22,478 nt of DNA from Chloroflexota bacterium (GTDB taxonomy: Bacteria; Chloroflexota; Dehalococcoidia; UBA1151; UBA1328): NCBI GenBank assembly GCA_002687335.1, contig NYZY01000097.1, positions 1 through 22,478 of the forward strand. Direction: 5' to 3'. Of the stretch, positions 14,664 through 21,340 are shown in pieces. Position 1 is the stretch's first letter; each line of letters opens with the position of its first letter. Below the pieces are notes generated by a model that was not told where the DNA came from, searched no databases, and saw nothing but the letters and a program-made list of their open reading frames with translations. The position numbers and the translations under genes were made by a program.

Positions 14664-14672
14664 GTATTTTTT
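14664..14672 (+). terminator. T-run after the RNase Z-like gene
   Basis: TATTTTTTC, six T in a row, about 50 bases downstream of the stop and just before the convergent DP2 stop. Candidate oligo-T terminator for the plus-strand transcript. Confidence 0.35.
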
Positions 14673-14683
14673 CAGTGGTTTAC

Positions 14684-17600
14684 TCAATCTGATTCATGAA
14701 AGTCTGTTAGCTCTGTTTGTGTGGTACTCTCTGTCTGAGGAAATAGGACGAGAAGTTCTTCTTTAGCTACTTCTATTCTGCTGCGGAGATATTCCCCTAC
14801 AGAAAAGCGTCGAGATAGTTTTGTTGCTAATACCAAATATTTTTCTACACTACGTCTAGTCACTGCACCCTGCAAAAGACCACCACAGGAGAGACAGACG
14901 CCCTTGAGAGGATAACGTCTATAGTGTTGACTGCAGTTCTTGCAGCGGAAGGTCTGAGAGCCGTAGGCTCTCATGTTCCCTAGAATGTCGGGCAGGAGAT
15001 GGGTTTTGAGAACCGAAGTAACAACTTCGTCTGGATTAACTGCTCTTATGAGTCGTGCAAGGTAAATTTGTCGGTCAAGTTTTTCATTAAGGGTCTTTAG
15101 TGTTGAATAGGAAGCTCTGTGTGCTTCTCCCACTATTCTTTCTGTTGTATGTGTAAAATAATATGCTGTGAACTGCTCAGATGTAGCTAATCGATCTTTG
15201 ACGGTTGGAATTAGTTTAGGAATGTTGCTTGGTTTGACTTCCTCAGTTGAGAGTTTCTCATAAAAATTTAGAGGATACCTTTTCGCAATATCCACATTAT
15301 GAGCTTGACGTTGAACCTCAGTGGGTATAACAGTGGGTTGAAGAAGAAGCGGCGCATCCATCAGTCCCCCTATCCTAGTCGGTAAAAGTTCCTTGGAAAA
15401 ATTTAGCAATGCGTCAAGCAACAAAATTATGCTATCCCCGTCTCCGTCGCAATCTCGACGTTTTGCAGAGTGCCAAAGTGGGTGAGCATAACAGACCTGG
15501 GATTCTGTAAAACCCACTACTCTGCCGACGATGCCCACGGATGTGTGTGGAGCTAAGCCTACAATGAGTTGTCCAATGAGATCGTCATGCCGTTTAAGAT
15601 TATAGTGTGGTTCTTGATGATATACTGATACGAGTAGTTCATCTACAAACTTTGTTACCTCAAAAAAATAACGTCGAGCTTCGACCGAAATAATCACGTC
15701 TTGAACAAATAGTCTGACTAGCTGGTTTGGTGACGTGAGTTCTTTTCCGCTGGCGTCTTCTGTATAACCTAAGTTATGGAGTTGTTCTATTGTGATGCCA
15801 ATTTCCTCTGGTTTAAAATGTGTTAGTGGAACATTCGTAGCGTCAAACCGGACAGTTCCGTCTTTATAGACGGAAAGATTGTGTTTATGTCTCAAAATTC
15901 CTTTTTCTAGTCTTTCGGGTATGCGTAGAGCGTTTGTCAAGCCAATAACTCCCTTCAGTGGACTCGTGGGTATATGTTGAACAGCAAGAGTAGCGCGTTC
16001 AAGGGTGGCTTTGAGAGGGAAGGGTCTAGTGGAGTATGCAGTTGTAGGAATTTTACAAGATGGACAGTTTGCTGTTTCCGTAGATCTTTTACAGGTGGGA
16101 CAGGCCTTCTGAATTGTAGACTTTCCAAGACATTCATGACATTGGAAACCGTAAGTTGGATTGTGGCAGTGGTCGCAGACCAGATTTACTATTTCAATAT
16201 CTACATTATCACTATTTGCGGCCTTTGTGATATCACGTGATAAGCCCCCTTCATTCCCGATTGGAAAAAGAACGTGTACGGGGGGTTTCATGTGACGCGG
16301 CATTGCCTTCTCAGGGCGCCCCATGCGTAACCCGACGAAGGCCGATGTCTTTTTCTTGATAATTACTCCTGAGAGTTGAGAAAGTAATGTGCATGTGTCA
16401 GTCCACTCAGGAGGAACTCGTCGTCGTGAAAGTCCAAGAGTCATCAGGACCACGTATGCTGTTGATCCTTCTAGAACGAGTTTGTCGGCATCTATTTTAT
16501 GAGGTATTCCCAGCTGTTCTAGAAGCTCTTTTTGGTCGAGAGTACTAGTGATGGTACAGTCGTCTAGCTCTAGAGAATTTATGGTTAATTTTTCTCGTAG
16601 TGCAAGAATCTCTGATGGTGTAATGGTATCCCAATAAAAGAGATACCGAGGGTGAAGTGGTATCGTGAGCTTCTCTGAGATGTTGAATGCTTCAGCTGGT
16701 GTAGGAAAAGAAGCTAGAAAGTTGTTTAAGAGTTCATGTAATCGCGGTGCGGGTACCCCTAGATCTTCTGCGCAAGATTCGAGTGACTCATATCGACCTG
16801 ATAATTCAGATTCTAGATGCGAAACCCACCATTCTTCTACATAGCCTGACGGTGGCAGTGTTGCGTTATTCTCTAGAAAGTCTCCATAGCTGATTAGAAT
16901 GTCGCCGAGGTAAAGGACTTGTTTCAAATCACTGCGAAGTGCTCTTGCATTATGAACGGTATCGACTTTTACCACCGAGTCGTCGTTTAGTTTCACTATT
17001 GGTGGCTCGATGCTATCAACGAATGCGATTGTTCCGGCTTTGCCGGGCATATCAAGCTTAACTTGCGTCCCTACGACAAACGGGTGGTTAAGGAGAACGG
17101 CCAGAGCTGGGTGCACACCTATAGTTGCTAGTCCCGTATTACGCGCACGTCCATATCTAAGTCGAAAGCCACCAGATTTTCGGGGGAATGAGAGAACGGG
17201 CCGCCCCGAGATTACTTCCTCAAAATGAGAGCTGCTCGCCTGCGTCTCGTCCGTTCCTTGTTGCGTTCCTCCTTTCAGGTCGGCAAGCCATTCCCATTTG
17301 TTTATTCCCAGATTTTGTAGGACTTTCAGAAGTTTTTGACATCGTCCTATTATTCCATCGTTTAGAACTCGTAAAGCACCGCCTCGAACGCAATCGGTAG
17401 CGATTCGACTCAATGAACGGTGAACTGTAACCTCAATCGGATCCGTCTCTACACCATCGATTTCTATGGGTAAATGAAGGAGCGTGTGTTCTATGTCTTC
17501 GTCTGAGACCTTATATTGGAAATTTCCGACCTCTCGTTCGTAGACGCGCAGTTCTTCAATAAAACGTCCTACTTCGTCTTCTTCTCTAATGTTTGGATGG

Positions 17601-18157
17601 TAGGTCCCAAGTCCTAGTGTTTGACGAACGTGGTCTGCAATCACTAGTGTGAGAGCGGCTTCTGTTCCTCCTGCAGAACGCATAGGTCCAGCAAAGAGGA
17701 TTGCTGGATATTCTGATCCGTCTTCGTTCTTCTTGATCTCAATTGTAGATATTCCCTGTAGTGGGGCAACCGTAACTCCGTCTGTGATGATTGCTAGTCC
17801 AACTCGTATAGCTAGATCTAACGCTTCTCTCTTTTCGTAGTATCCAAATCTGCCCAAAGCTATCTCTTCTGCTATTATCAAAGCGGTGCGTTCGGTTCCT
17901 TGCGTCTTGGAGACATCCCGAATCCTCTTTGCTACTGGTATGCTCAATAGCTGTTCGACGCGATCCGCAAGGTCGTCTGCAATCTGAATTTCTATTTTTG
18001 GTATGGGATCCATTCCTTGTGCTCGTGCCTTTTTACTCGTCTCCATTTGTTGGCAAAGATTAGATAGAATATGATCCATGTGTTGCAAATACTCTGTCGT
18101 AGCTCCGGGTAGGTTGGAGAGTTTACTTTTGGCTTCCTCCATCTCTAACGACGTCAC
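14684..18157 (-). CDS. polC: DNA polymerase D large (catalytic) subunit DP2
   Basis: Replicative family-D polymerase subunit, 1157 residues. The active-site loop RRDCDGDGDSIILLLDALL carries Asp904 and Asp906, matching the catalytic pair in the NCDGDED loop of Pyrococcus DP2; the following Glu is Gly907 here. Also present: FAGPMRSAGGTEAA at 155-168, SFPRKSGGFRLRYGRARNTG at 323-342, a zinc region with C661/664, C673/676, C686/689 and C698/701, and a C-terminal zinc module C1072/1075 with C1088/1091. No intein interrupts the active-site loop, a common insertion place in other archaea. The tail ends QTELTDFH (1147-1154), resembling a PCNA-interacting peptide. Last gene of the Elf1-GGGPS-DP2 run, 73 bases after GGGPS. 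DP1 is not in the window. Confidence 0.97.
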   Translation of the reverse strand: MTSLEMEEAKSKLSNLPGATTEYLQHMDHILSNLCQQMETSKKARAQGMDPIPKIEIQIADDLADRVEQLLSIPVAKRIRDVSKTQGTERTALIIAEEIALGRFGYYEKREALDLAIRVGLAIITDGVTVAPLQGISTIEIKKNEDGSEYPAILFAGPMRSAGGTEAALTLVIADHVRQTLGLGTYHPNIREEDEVGRFIEELRVYEREVGNFQYKVSDEDIEHTLLHLPIEIDGVETDPIEVTVHRSLSRIATDCVRGGALRVLNDGIIGRCQKLLKVLQNLGINKWEWLADLKGGTQQGTDETQASSSHFEEVISGRPVLSFPRKSGGFRLRYGRARNTGLATIGVHPALAVLLNHPFVVGTQVKLDMPGKAGTIAFVDSIEPPIVKLNDDSVVKVDTVHNARALRSDLKQVLYLGDILISYGDFLENNATLPPSGYVEEWWVSHLESELSGRYESLESCAEDLGVPAPRLHELLNNFLASFPTPAEAFNISEKLTIPLHPRYLFYWDTITPSEILALREKLTINSLELDDCTITSTLDQKELLEQLGIPHKIDADKLVLEGSTAYVVLMTLGLSRRRVPPEWTDTCTLLSQLSGVIIKKKTSAFVGLRMGRPEKAMPRHMKPPVHVLFPIGNEGGLSRDITKAANSDNVDIEIVNLVCDHCHNPTYGFQCHECLGKSTIQKACPTCKRSTETANCPSCKIPTTAYSTRPFPLKATLERATLAVQHIPTSPLKGVIGLTNALRIPERLEKGILRHKHNLSVYKDGTVRFDATNVPLTHFKPEEIGITIEQLHNLGYTEDASGKELTSPNQLVRLFVQDVIISVEARRYFFEVTKFVDELLVSVYHQEPHYNLKRHDDLIGQLIVGLAPHTSVGIVGRVVGFTESQVCYAHPLWHSAKRRDCDGDGDSIILLLDALLNFSKELLPTRIGGLMDAPLLLQPTVIPTEVQRQAHNVDIAKRYPLNFYEKLSTEEVKPSNIPKLIPTVKDRLATSEQFTAYYFTHTTERIVGEAHRASYSTLKTLNEKLDRQIYLARLIRAVNPDEVVTSVLKTHLLPDILGNMRAYGSQTFRCKNCSQHYRRYPLKGVCLSCGGLLQGAVTRRSVEKYLVLATKLSRRFSVGEYLRSRIEVAKEELLVLFPQTESTTQTELTDFHESD

Positions 18158-18230
18158 GTTCGTTGCATCACGTTTATTGAGAGTTTATTGCTGTTAGGTA
18201 ACACATGTATCTAAGTTGAGTCGGGTACAT

Positions 18231-18998
18231 CTAGCCTGTACGACTCCTGCCTTTTGGAGGTTGAACTTTACGGACAATTTGTTTTAGAGTGGAGTCAAAA
18301 CCTTCTTCCTCAAGTAAAGATCCAATTACCAGAATATCGGCCCCTGCTTTAGCAAGTGTTGTTGCTTGTGTCAAGGTACGAATGCCACCCCCTACAAAAA
18401 TGGTTCCATCATATAATGACCTCACCAGGGAGACGAGGTCTGCTGGTACGTGTGATGTCACACCGGAACCGCCTTCCAGGTACACCGAACGCATACCCAT
18501 GTATTGTGCAGCTAGTGCGTACATGCTAGCTAGGGCCGGTTTTTTCGGTGGAATTCCTCTGGTGCGACCAACAAATCCCACACTCCCACCATCACCTATG
18601 ACAAGATATGCTAGTGGAATGGCCTCAAGTTGATATTTTCGAATGGCTAGTGCTCCAAGGGCCTGGGCCTGTGTAATGAAGTAAGGGTTGTCTGAGTTTA
18701 GTAAAGAACTAAAGAGAATGGCGTCAGCATCGGGTGAGATGCCGGTCACGTTTCCACAAAACAAGATAACTGGTATTGTGACTGATTTTTTGATTGATTT
18801 TACTATTGAATGAACTTCTAGTTGATCTATTGCGGTGGAACCCCCCACGAGTATTGCAGACACACCGCATTGTTGACATGTTTCAGCTGTGCGTGCTGCA
18901 GAGCTTGGTGTTAGTCCTTGTGAATCTATAAGTCCGAAGCACAACGTACCTAGCTTTGTGATATCACGTCGTAGTTGTTTCTCGACAGGCCCTATCAT
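18231..18998 (-). CDS. Geranylgeranylglyceryl phosphate synthase, group II
   Basis: Makes the first ether bond of archaeal membrane lipids from sn-glycerol-1-phosphate and geranylgeranyl diphosphate. 255 residues with a TIM-barrel pattern: LIDSQG at 23-28 (Asp25 aligns with the metal-binding Asp), LVGGS at 50-54, YLEGGSG at 173-179, VGGGIRT at 202-208 and VIGSLLEEEG from 224. The three Gly-rich loops bind the phosphate of G1P. Length and loop sequences fit the group II enzymes of TACK archaea, Thermoplasmata and methanogens. The ATG overlaps the Elf1-like stop by four bases (ATGA, 18995-18998), so the two are translationally coupled. The purine-rich end of the Elf1-like gene supplies no unusual ribosome-binding site. 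Confidence 0.95.
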   Translation of the reverse strand: MIGPVEKQLRRDITKLGTLCFGLIDSQGLTPSSAARTAETCQQCGVSAILVGGSTAIDQLEVHSIVKSIKKSVTIPVILFCGNVTGISPDADAILFSSLLNSDNPYFITQAQALGALAIRKYQLEAIPLAYLVIGDGGSVGFVGRTRGIPPKKPALASMYALAAQYMGMRSVYLEGGSGVTSHVPADLVSLVRSLYDGTIFVGGGIRTLTQATTLAKAGADILVIGSLLEEEGFDSTLKQIVRKVQPPKGRSRTG

Positions 18999-19255
18999 GC
19001 GCCTATTTTGCCTGCCATGTATTCGTCAACAAAATGATTGTAAACATCAACTGGTTCTTGTTTAAGAGATGTTGGGGCCTCGTGGTTTAGTCCGCAAGAT
19101 CCGCAAACAACGGTAGTTGAGGTGCTTTCCGTTTCCGACTTTGTGTTATCGTTATTGGAAATTCTAATTGAGGGAACGCCGCATCTCGGACAGCTAAAAA
19201 CTTTTGGTAGGGTTTTCCTTATAGGCCGAATAAGCCTACGATGGCGTCTACCCAT
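18995..19255 (-). CDS. Elf1-like transcription elongation zinc-ribbon protein
   Basis: 86 residues from ATG 19255. The longer frame from 19297 would add 14 residues (MALISPHATNSLID) with no counterpart in the family, whose members begin MGRR-(K/H)RR. Basic N-terminal tail GRRHRRLIRPIRKTLPKVF, then a zinc ribbon with CPRC (C22, C25) and CGSC (C51, C54), and the C-terminal VDVYNHFVDEY helix. This order matches archaeal homologues of the eukaryotic elongation factor Elf1, thought to bind transcribing RNA polymerase. First gene of the operon with GGGP synthase and DP2. It diverges from the 126-residue gene, sharing about 170 bases of promoter region. Confidence 0.88.
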   Translation of the reverse strand: MGRRHRRLIRPIRKTLPKVFSCPRCGVPSIRISNNDNTKSETESTSTTVVCGSCGLNHEAPTSLKQEPVDVYNHFVDEYMAGKIGA

Positions 19256-19392
19256 ATCAATCAGAGAGTTTGTTGCGTGCGGGCTAATAAGTGCCATGGG
19301 TCTCTATAGTAAAATTCCTGTGTTATTTTATTAAAAAAGAGTAAGATAGATAGCATAAATGAGTCCTATTTTAGGTTTGGCGAACAGAGAAG

Positions 19393-19403
19393 CTAATATA
19401 CAA
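19393..19403 (+). promoter_or_regulatory. Candidate TATA box of the 126-residue gene
   Basis: TAATATACAAA lies about 27-37 bases upstream of TTG 19430, with no purine-rich ribosome-binding site between, consistent with a leaderless transcript. Position-based only. Confidence 0.35.
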
Positions 19404-19429
19404 AAGTGTATTACGCTAGCGCGGTATAA

Positions 19430-19810
19430 TTGTTGTCCAAAGAATTGCAAGACGATCCCCTGGGTCTGTTTTTAATAAGGGAATCGCGTATATCGCGCGT
19501 ACAGCTAGATAGCTGGCTTCTTTCCAAGAGCGGTATTCGAGCAATTAGCGAGGGTGCGTCTATGCGTGATGATAAGCCCGTAAGTAAAGGATCGTTTTCA
19601 AGGACGTTGCACCAAGCACGTGAGAATGCTCACAAGGCCATATATGACGTTCTCTTATTACAGTACCTTGGTCTACTACCGTCAGACATGCTTGAACGTC
19701 TCGTAGAGATAGGAAACACTCTCGTCATGTTGAGGACGGGTGAGGTAGGCCATGAACGTCTAGTTGAGGCCAGAGACGTTCTTGAACGTACTATGAGTTC
19801 CGTTAGCTAA
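19430..19810 (+). CDS. Hypothetical helical protein, 126 residues
   Basis: No family recognised. Start TTG 19430, or the adjacent TTG 19433. The sequence is almost entirely helix-forming: LGLFLIRESRISRVQLDSWL (10-29), a flexible charged middle (SEGASMRDDKPVSKGSF, 40-56), then long helices SRTLHQARENAHKAIYDVLL and MLERLVEIGNTLVMLR, ending with HERLVEARDVLERTMSSV. No Cys, no membrane segment. It precedes by 52 bases, on the same strand, a membrane-anchored winged-helix protein and may be co-transcribed with it. Both lie between the Elf1-GGGPS-DP2 operon and the origin region, so a role in DNA or transcription is conceivable by context only. Confidence 0.65.
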   Translation: MLSKELQDDPLGLFLIRESRISRVQLDSWLLSKSGIRAISEGASMRDDKPVSKGSFSRTLHQARENAHKAIYDVLLLQYLGLLPSDMLERLVEIGNTLVMLRTGEVGHERLVEARDVLERTMSSVS

Positions 19811-19862
19811 TGGTGATGTGTGATATGTAATGTTTATTATGTGATGTTAGTGACGTTATTGA

Positions 19863-20414
19863 TTGTGGGTTTTTCTGACTAGTGAATTGTGGGTGGTGGC
19901 CGCTTTTAGTCTAGTTGCGGTTGGATTTGTGTTGGGTTTATCAGGTTATTTTCTTCCGCGTCTTCGTCGCGTCCTCAGTAACGAGCGTGAAGCTGCAGGT
20001 GTTGTAAGTGATATTCTAATAGAATTGCGCGGTAGACTTCTCACTCAGGATAAAAAGATAACAGATATGGAAGTTAGATTGGGTTTGTTGGATGTTAAAC
20101 TAGATAGGGTGAAAACTCCTGGTGAGGGACGCGGTGTTGCTTTGCTTACTAGACCCCAAAACGTGATATCACGTATTGCGTCTGAATCAGATGCGGTTCC
20201 CTCAAGGAATTTGGTGGATCCTCATTTAACGCAAACAGAACGGTTAATCATAGAACTTCTATCAAACAAAAACCTTACACCCACACAAATACGAGAAGCA
20301 ATAGGTAAGTCTCGAGAACACACCTCTCGTATAATGAAGGCTCTTTTTGAGAAGGGTAAAGTAGAAAGAAATGACTTAGTGCGGCCCTTCGTATATAGCT
20401 TAAAATCTACATAG
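19863..20414 (+). CDS. Membrane-anchored winged-helix protein, 183 residues
   Basis: One N-terminal transmembrane segment (about 8-32, ELWVVAAFSLVAVGFVLGLS then GYFLP), followed by arginines, which points to a cytoplasmic C-terminus. A coiled-coil-prone stretch follows (about 38-85, REAAGVVSDILIELRGRLLT and KKITDMEVRLGLLDVKLDRV), then a linker, then a winged helix-turn-helix at about 122-180: LTQTERLIIELLSNKNLTPT, QIREAIGKSREHTSRIMKAL and FEKGKVERN, the last two being the recognition helix and wing. It is probably a membrane-tethered, dimeric DNA-binding protein; ligand and targets are unknown. Start TTG 19863; a second TTG about eight codons on (19887) is possible. Likely co-transcribed with the 126-residue gene. 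Confidence 0.7.
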   Translation: MWVFLTSELWVVAAFSLVAVGFVLGLSGYFLPRLRRVLSNEREAAGVVSDILIELRGRLLTQDKKITDMEVRLGLLDVKLDRVKTPGEGRGVALLTRPQNVISRIASESDAVPSRNLVDPHLTQTERLIIELLSNKNLTPTQIREAIGKSREHTSRIMKALFEKGKVERNDLVRPFVYSLKST

Positions 20415-20426
20415 TTCTTCGTGTTT

Positions 20427-20816
20427 TTACACGCTTAATCTGTTGCGACGATAGCTCCAGCTGCTGCCGGCTTTGTGTCTTCTCAAGGAACCACGATCAG
20501 ACATCCGTGAAAGGTAGGTTGATACGGTACTCAGTTTCACAGAGCGGCTGTACTCGTCCTCATAAGCTTCCAATAAATCGTTAGATGTAAAGGCGCCTAA
20601 GGGAAATTTATTGTCAATTAATTGACGTAGTCGACTAACCGAGGTGTTTGTGGTTTTAATCCGTTCTTCACCATTGTTACTACCGTCATTAGAGACCAGA
20701 TCCACTAGATCTAATATTTTCAGAACTTTTTCTCTAGAAACCCCTCCTTGTAATGATAACGCGTACTTACTACCGTCGGCGTCTTCAAATTCTATCTTTA
20801 CTCGTCGCCGAGGCAT
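20427..20816 (-). CDS. Predicted winged-helix protein beside the replication origin, 129 residues
   Basis: Name not recognised. Residues 1-25 (MPRRRVKIEFEDADGSKYALSLQ) look like two antiparallel beta strands. Residues 28-42 form a helix (REKVLKILDLVDLVS), followed by an Asn/Gly-rich linker, then at about 60-125 a winged helix-turn-helix: SRLRQLIDNKFPLGAFTSND, LLEAYEDEYSRSVKLSTVST, YLSRMSDRGSLRRHK, with the basic helix TVSTYLSRMSDRG as the recognition helix and SSWSYRR as the wing. Starts ATG 20816. A TATA-like stretch lies 25-35 bases upstream, so the mRNA is probably leaderless. It converges with the membrane-anchored protein (12 bases between stops) and diverges from orc1 across the origin. 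It could be a local regulator; that is inference. Confidence 0.72.
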   Translation of the reverse strand: MPRRRVKIEFEDADGSKYALSLQGGVSREKVLKILDLVDLVSNDGSNNGEERIKTTNTSVSRLRQLIDNKFPLGAFTSNDLLEAYEDEYSRSVKLSTVSTYLSRMSDRGSLRRHKAGSSWSYRRNRLSV

Positions 20817-20837
20817 TGAAGGTATTCTTATGATATT

Positions 20838-20852
20838 GTATATTTATGTTTT
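20838..20852 (-). promoter_or_regulatory. Candidate TATA box of the origin-flanking winged-helix gene
   Basis: AT-only stretch (minus strand ATAAATATACAATAT) about 22-36 bases upstream of ATG 20816, with no ribosome-binding site between. A TTGTGAA site (20862-20868) lies directly upstream of it. Confidence 0.4.
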
Positions 20853-20901
20853 TTAATTTATTTGTGAACTAGTGATATTTACCTATGTTTTGTTCGATAA
20901 A

Positions 20902-20930
20902 CATTCACATTTGTTAACTTCTTGTGAATG
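20902..20930. repeat. Inverted repeat with 8-base arms in the origin region
   Basis: CATTCACA (20902-20909) and TGTGAATG (20923-20930), perfect arms around a 13-base AT-rich spacer containing GTTAAC. It is part of the TTCACAA motif family of this region. It could be a protein-binding dyad or a cruciform-prone element. Confidence 0.5.
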
Positions 20931-20980
20931 ATTAAAACGGTGTTTATGGTTAGATATGAGCCCCTTTTAACCAAAAAGGC

Positions 20981-21002
20981 TTCCAAAGGAAGTGATATGG
21001 TT
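20981..21002 (+). repeat. Degenerate origin recognition box
   Basis: TTCCAAAGGAAGTGATATGG keeps the TTCC...GGAA dyad at the right distance but has ATGG in place of the GGGG tract. Same orientation as the box at 21022. Possibly a weak or decayed site. Confidence 0.4.
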
Positions 21003-21021
21003 ATTTCTCCTTGCTAGAATC

Positions 21022-21040
21022 TCCAGTGGAAATAGAGGGG
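21022..21040 (+). repeat. Origin recognition box A
   Basis: TCCAGTGGAAATAGAGGGG: the TCCA-G/A-TGGA dyad followed by a G tract is the Orc1/Cdc6-binding core described for Sulfolobus, Pyrococcus and other archaea. Its G tract points right, toward box B. Confidence 0.8.
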
Positions 21041-21107
21041 TGCATCTGGTTAGTTTTTATCCCAGTTTTCACAAACGTTCACAAAGTAATCATACAGGTG
21101 CCCTGCA

Positions 21108-21126
21108 CCCCTATACTTCCACTGAA
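21108..21126 (-). repeat. Origin recognition box B (inverted)
   Basis: Minus strand TTCAGTGGAAGTATAGGGG. Inverted relative to box A, with the G tracts facing each other across 67 bases. Inverted pairs of boxes are common at archaeal origins. Confidence 0.75.
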
Positions 21127-21290
21127 GAGTTAGATCCTAAGACCGTGTTTGTTTTTGTGAGTTGGTTGAAATATTATAATTTTACAACTTAGTCAGTTTT
21201 CATCAATAATTAGTAAATTAAAGATAATATCGTTATCTAGAGCGGGCTCTCTTTCTTCTCAACAATAACATACCCATCAACTAAACGGCC

Positions 21291-21309
21291 TCCAATGGAA
21301 GCGGAGGGG
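21291..21309 (+). repeat. Origin recognition box C
   Basis: TCCAATGGAAGCGGAGGGG, about 30 bases upstream of the orc1 ATG. It is followed by a partial repeat of the same elements (CGGAGGG, ACCAATGGAG) reaching 21327. Its closeness to the start suggests that the initiator also controls its own transcription. Confidence 0.78.
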
Positions 21310-21340
21310 TCGGAGGGACCAATGGAGAAAATCGATCGTT

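Larger units (their letters stand above)
20860..21340. other. Putative replication origin (oriC) adjoining orc1/cdc6
   Basis: About 480 bases without a convincing gene, directly upstream of orc1/cdc6. It contains three good origin recognition boxes (two facing each other at 21022-21040 and 21108-21126, one next to the initiator start at 21291-21309) and one degenerate box (20981-21002). A strongly AT-rich tract (about 21165-21240) could serve as the unwinding element, and a repeated TTCACAA motif with a large dyad lies at 20902-20930. Location beside the initiator gene, box dyads with G tracts, and AT-rich spacing are the standard composition of archaeal origins. The 66-codon frame crossing it (20992-21192) overlaps the boxes and has no coding character. 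Confidence 0.8.

Noticed and set aside
14684..18157. Intein in PolD DP2
   Set aside because: The active-site loop RRDCDGDGDS is continuous, the protein has normal length, and no splicing motifs are seen.
19256..19297. Longer N-terminus of the Elf1-like protein
   Set aside because: The extra 14 residues have no counterpart in the family, whose members start at MGRR.
20992..21192. 66-codon plus-strand frame in the origin region
   Set aside because: It runs through two origin recognition boxes and its translation has low-information composition. The non-coding origin explains the region better.
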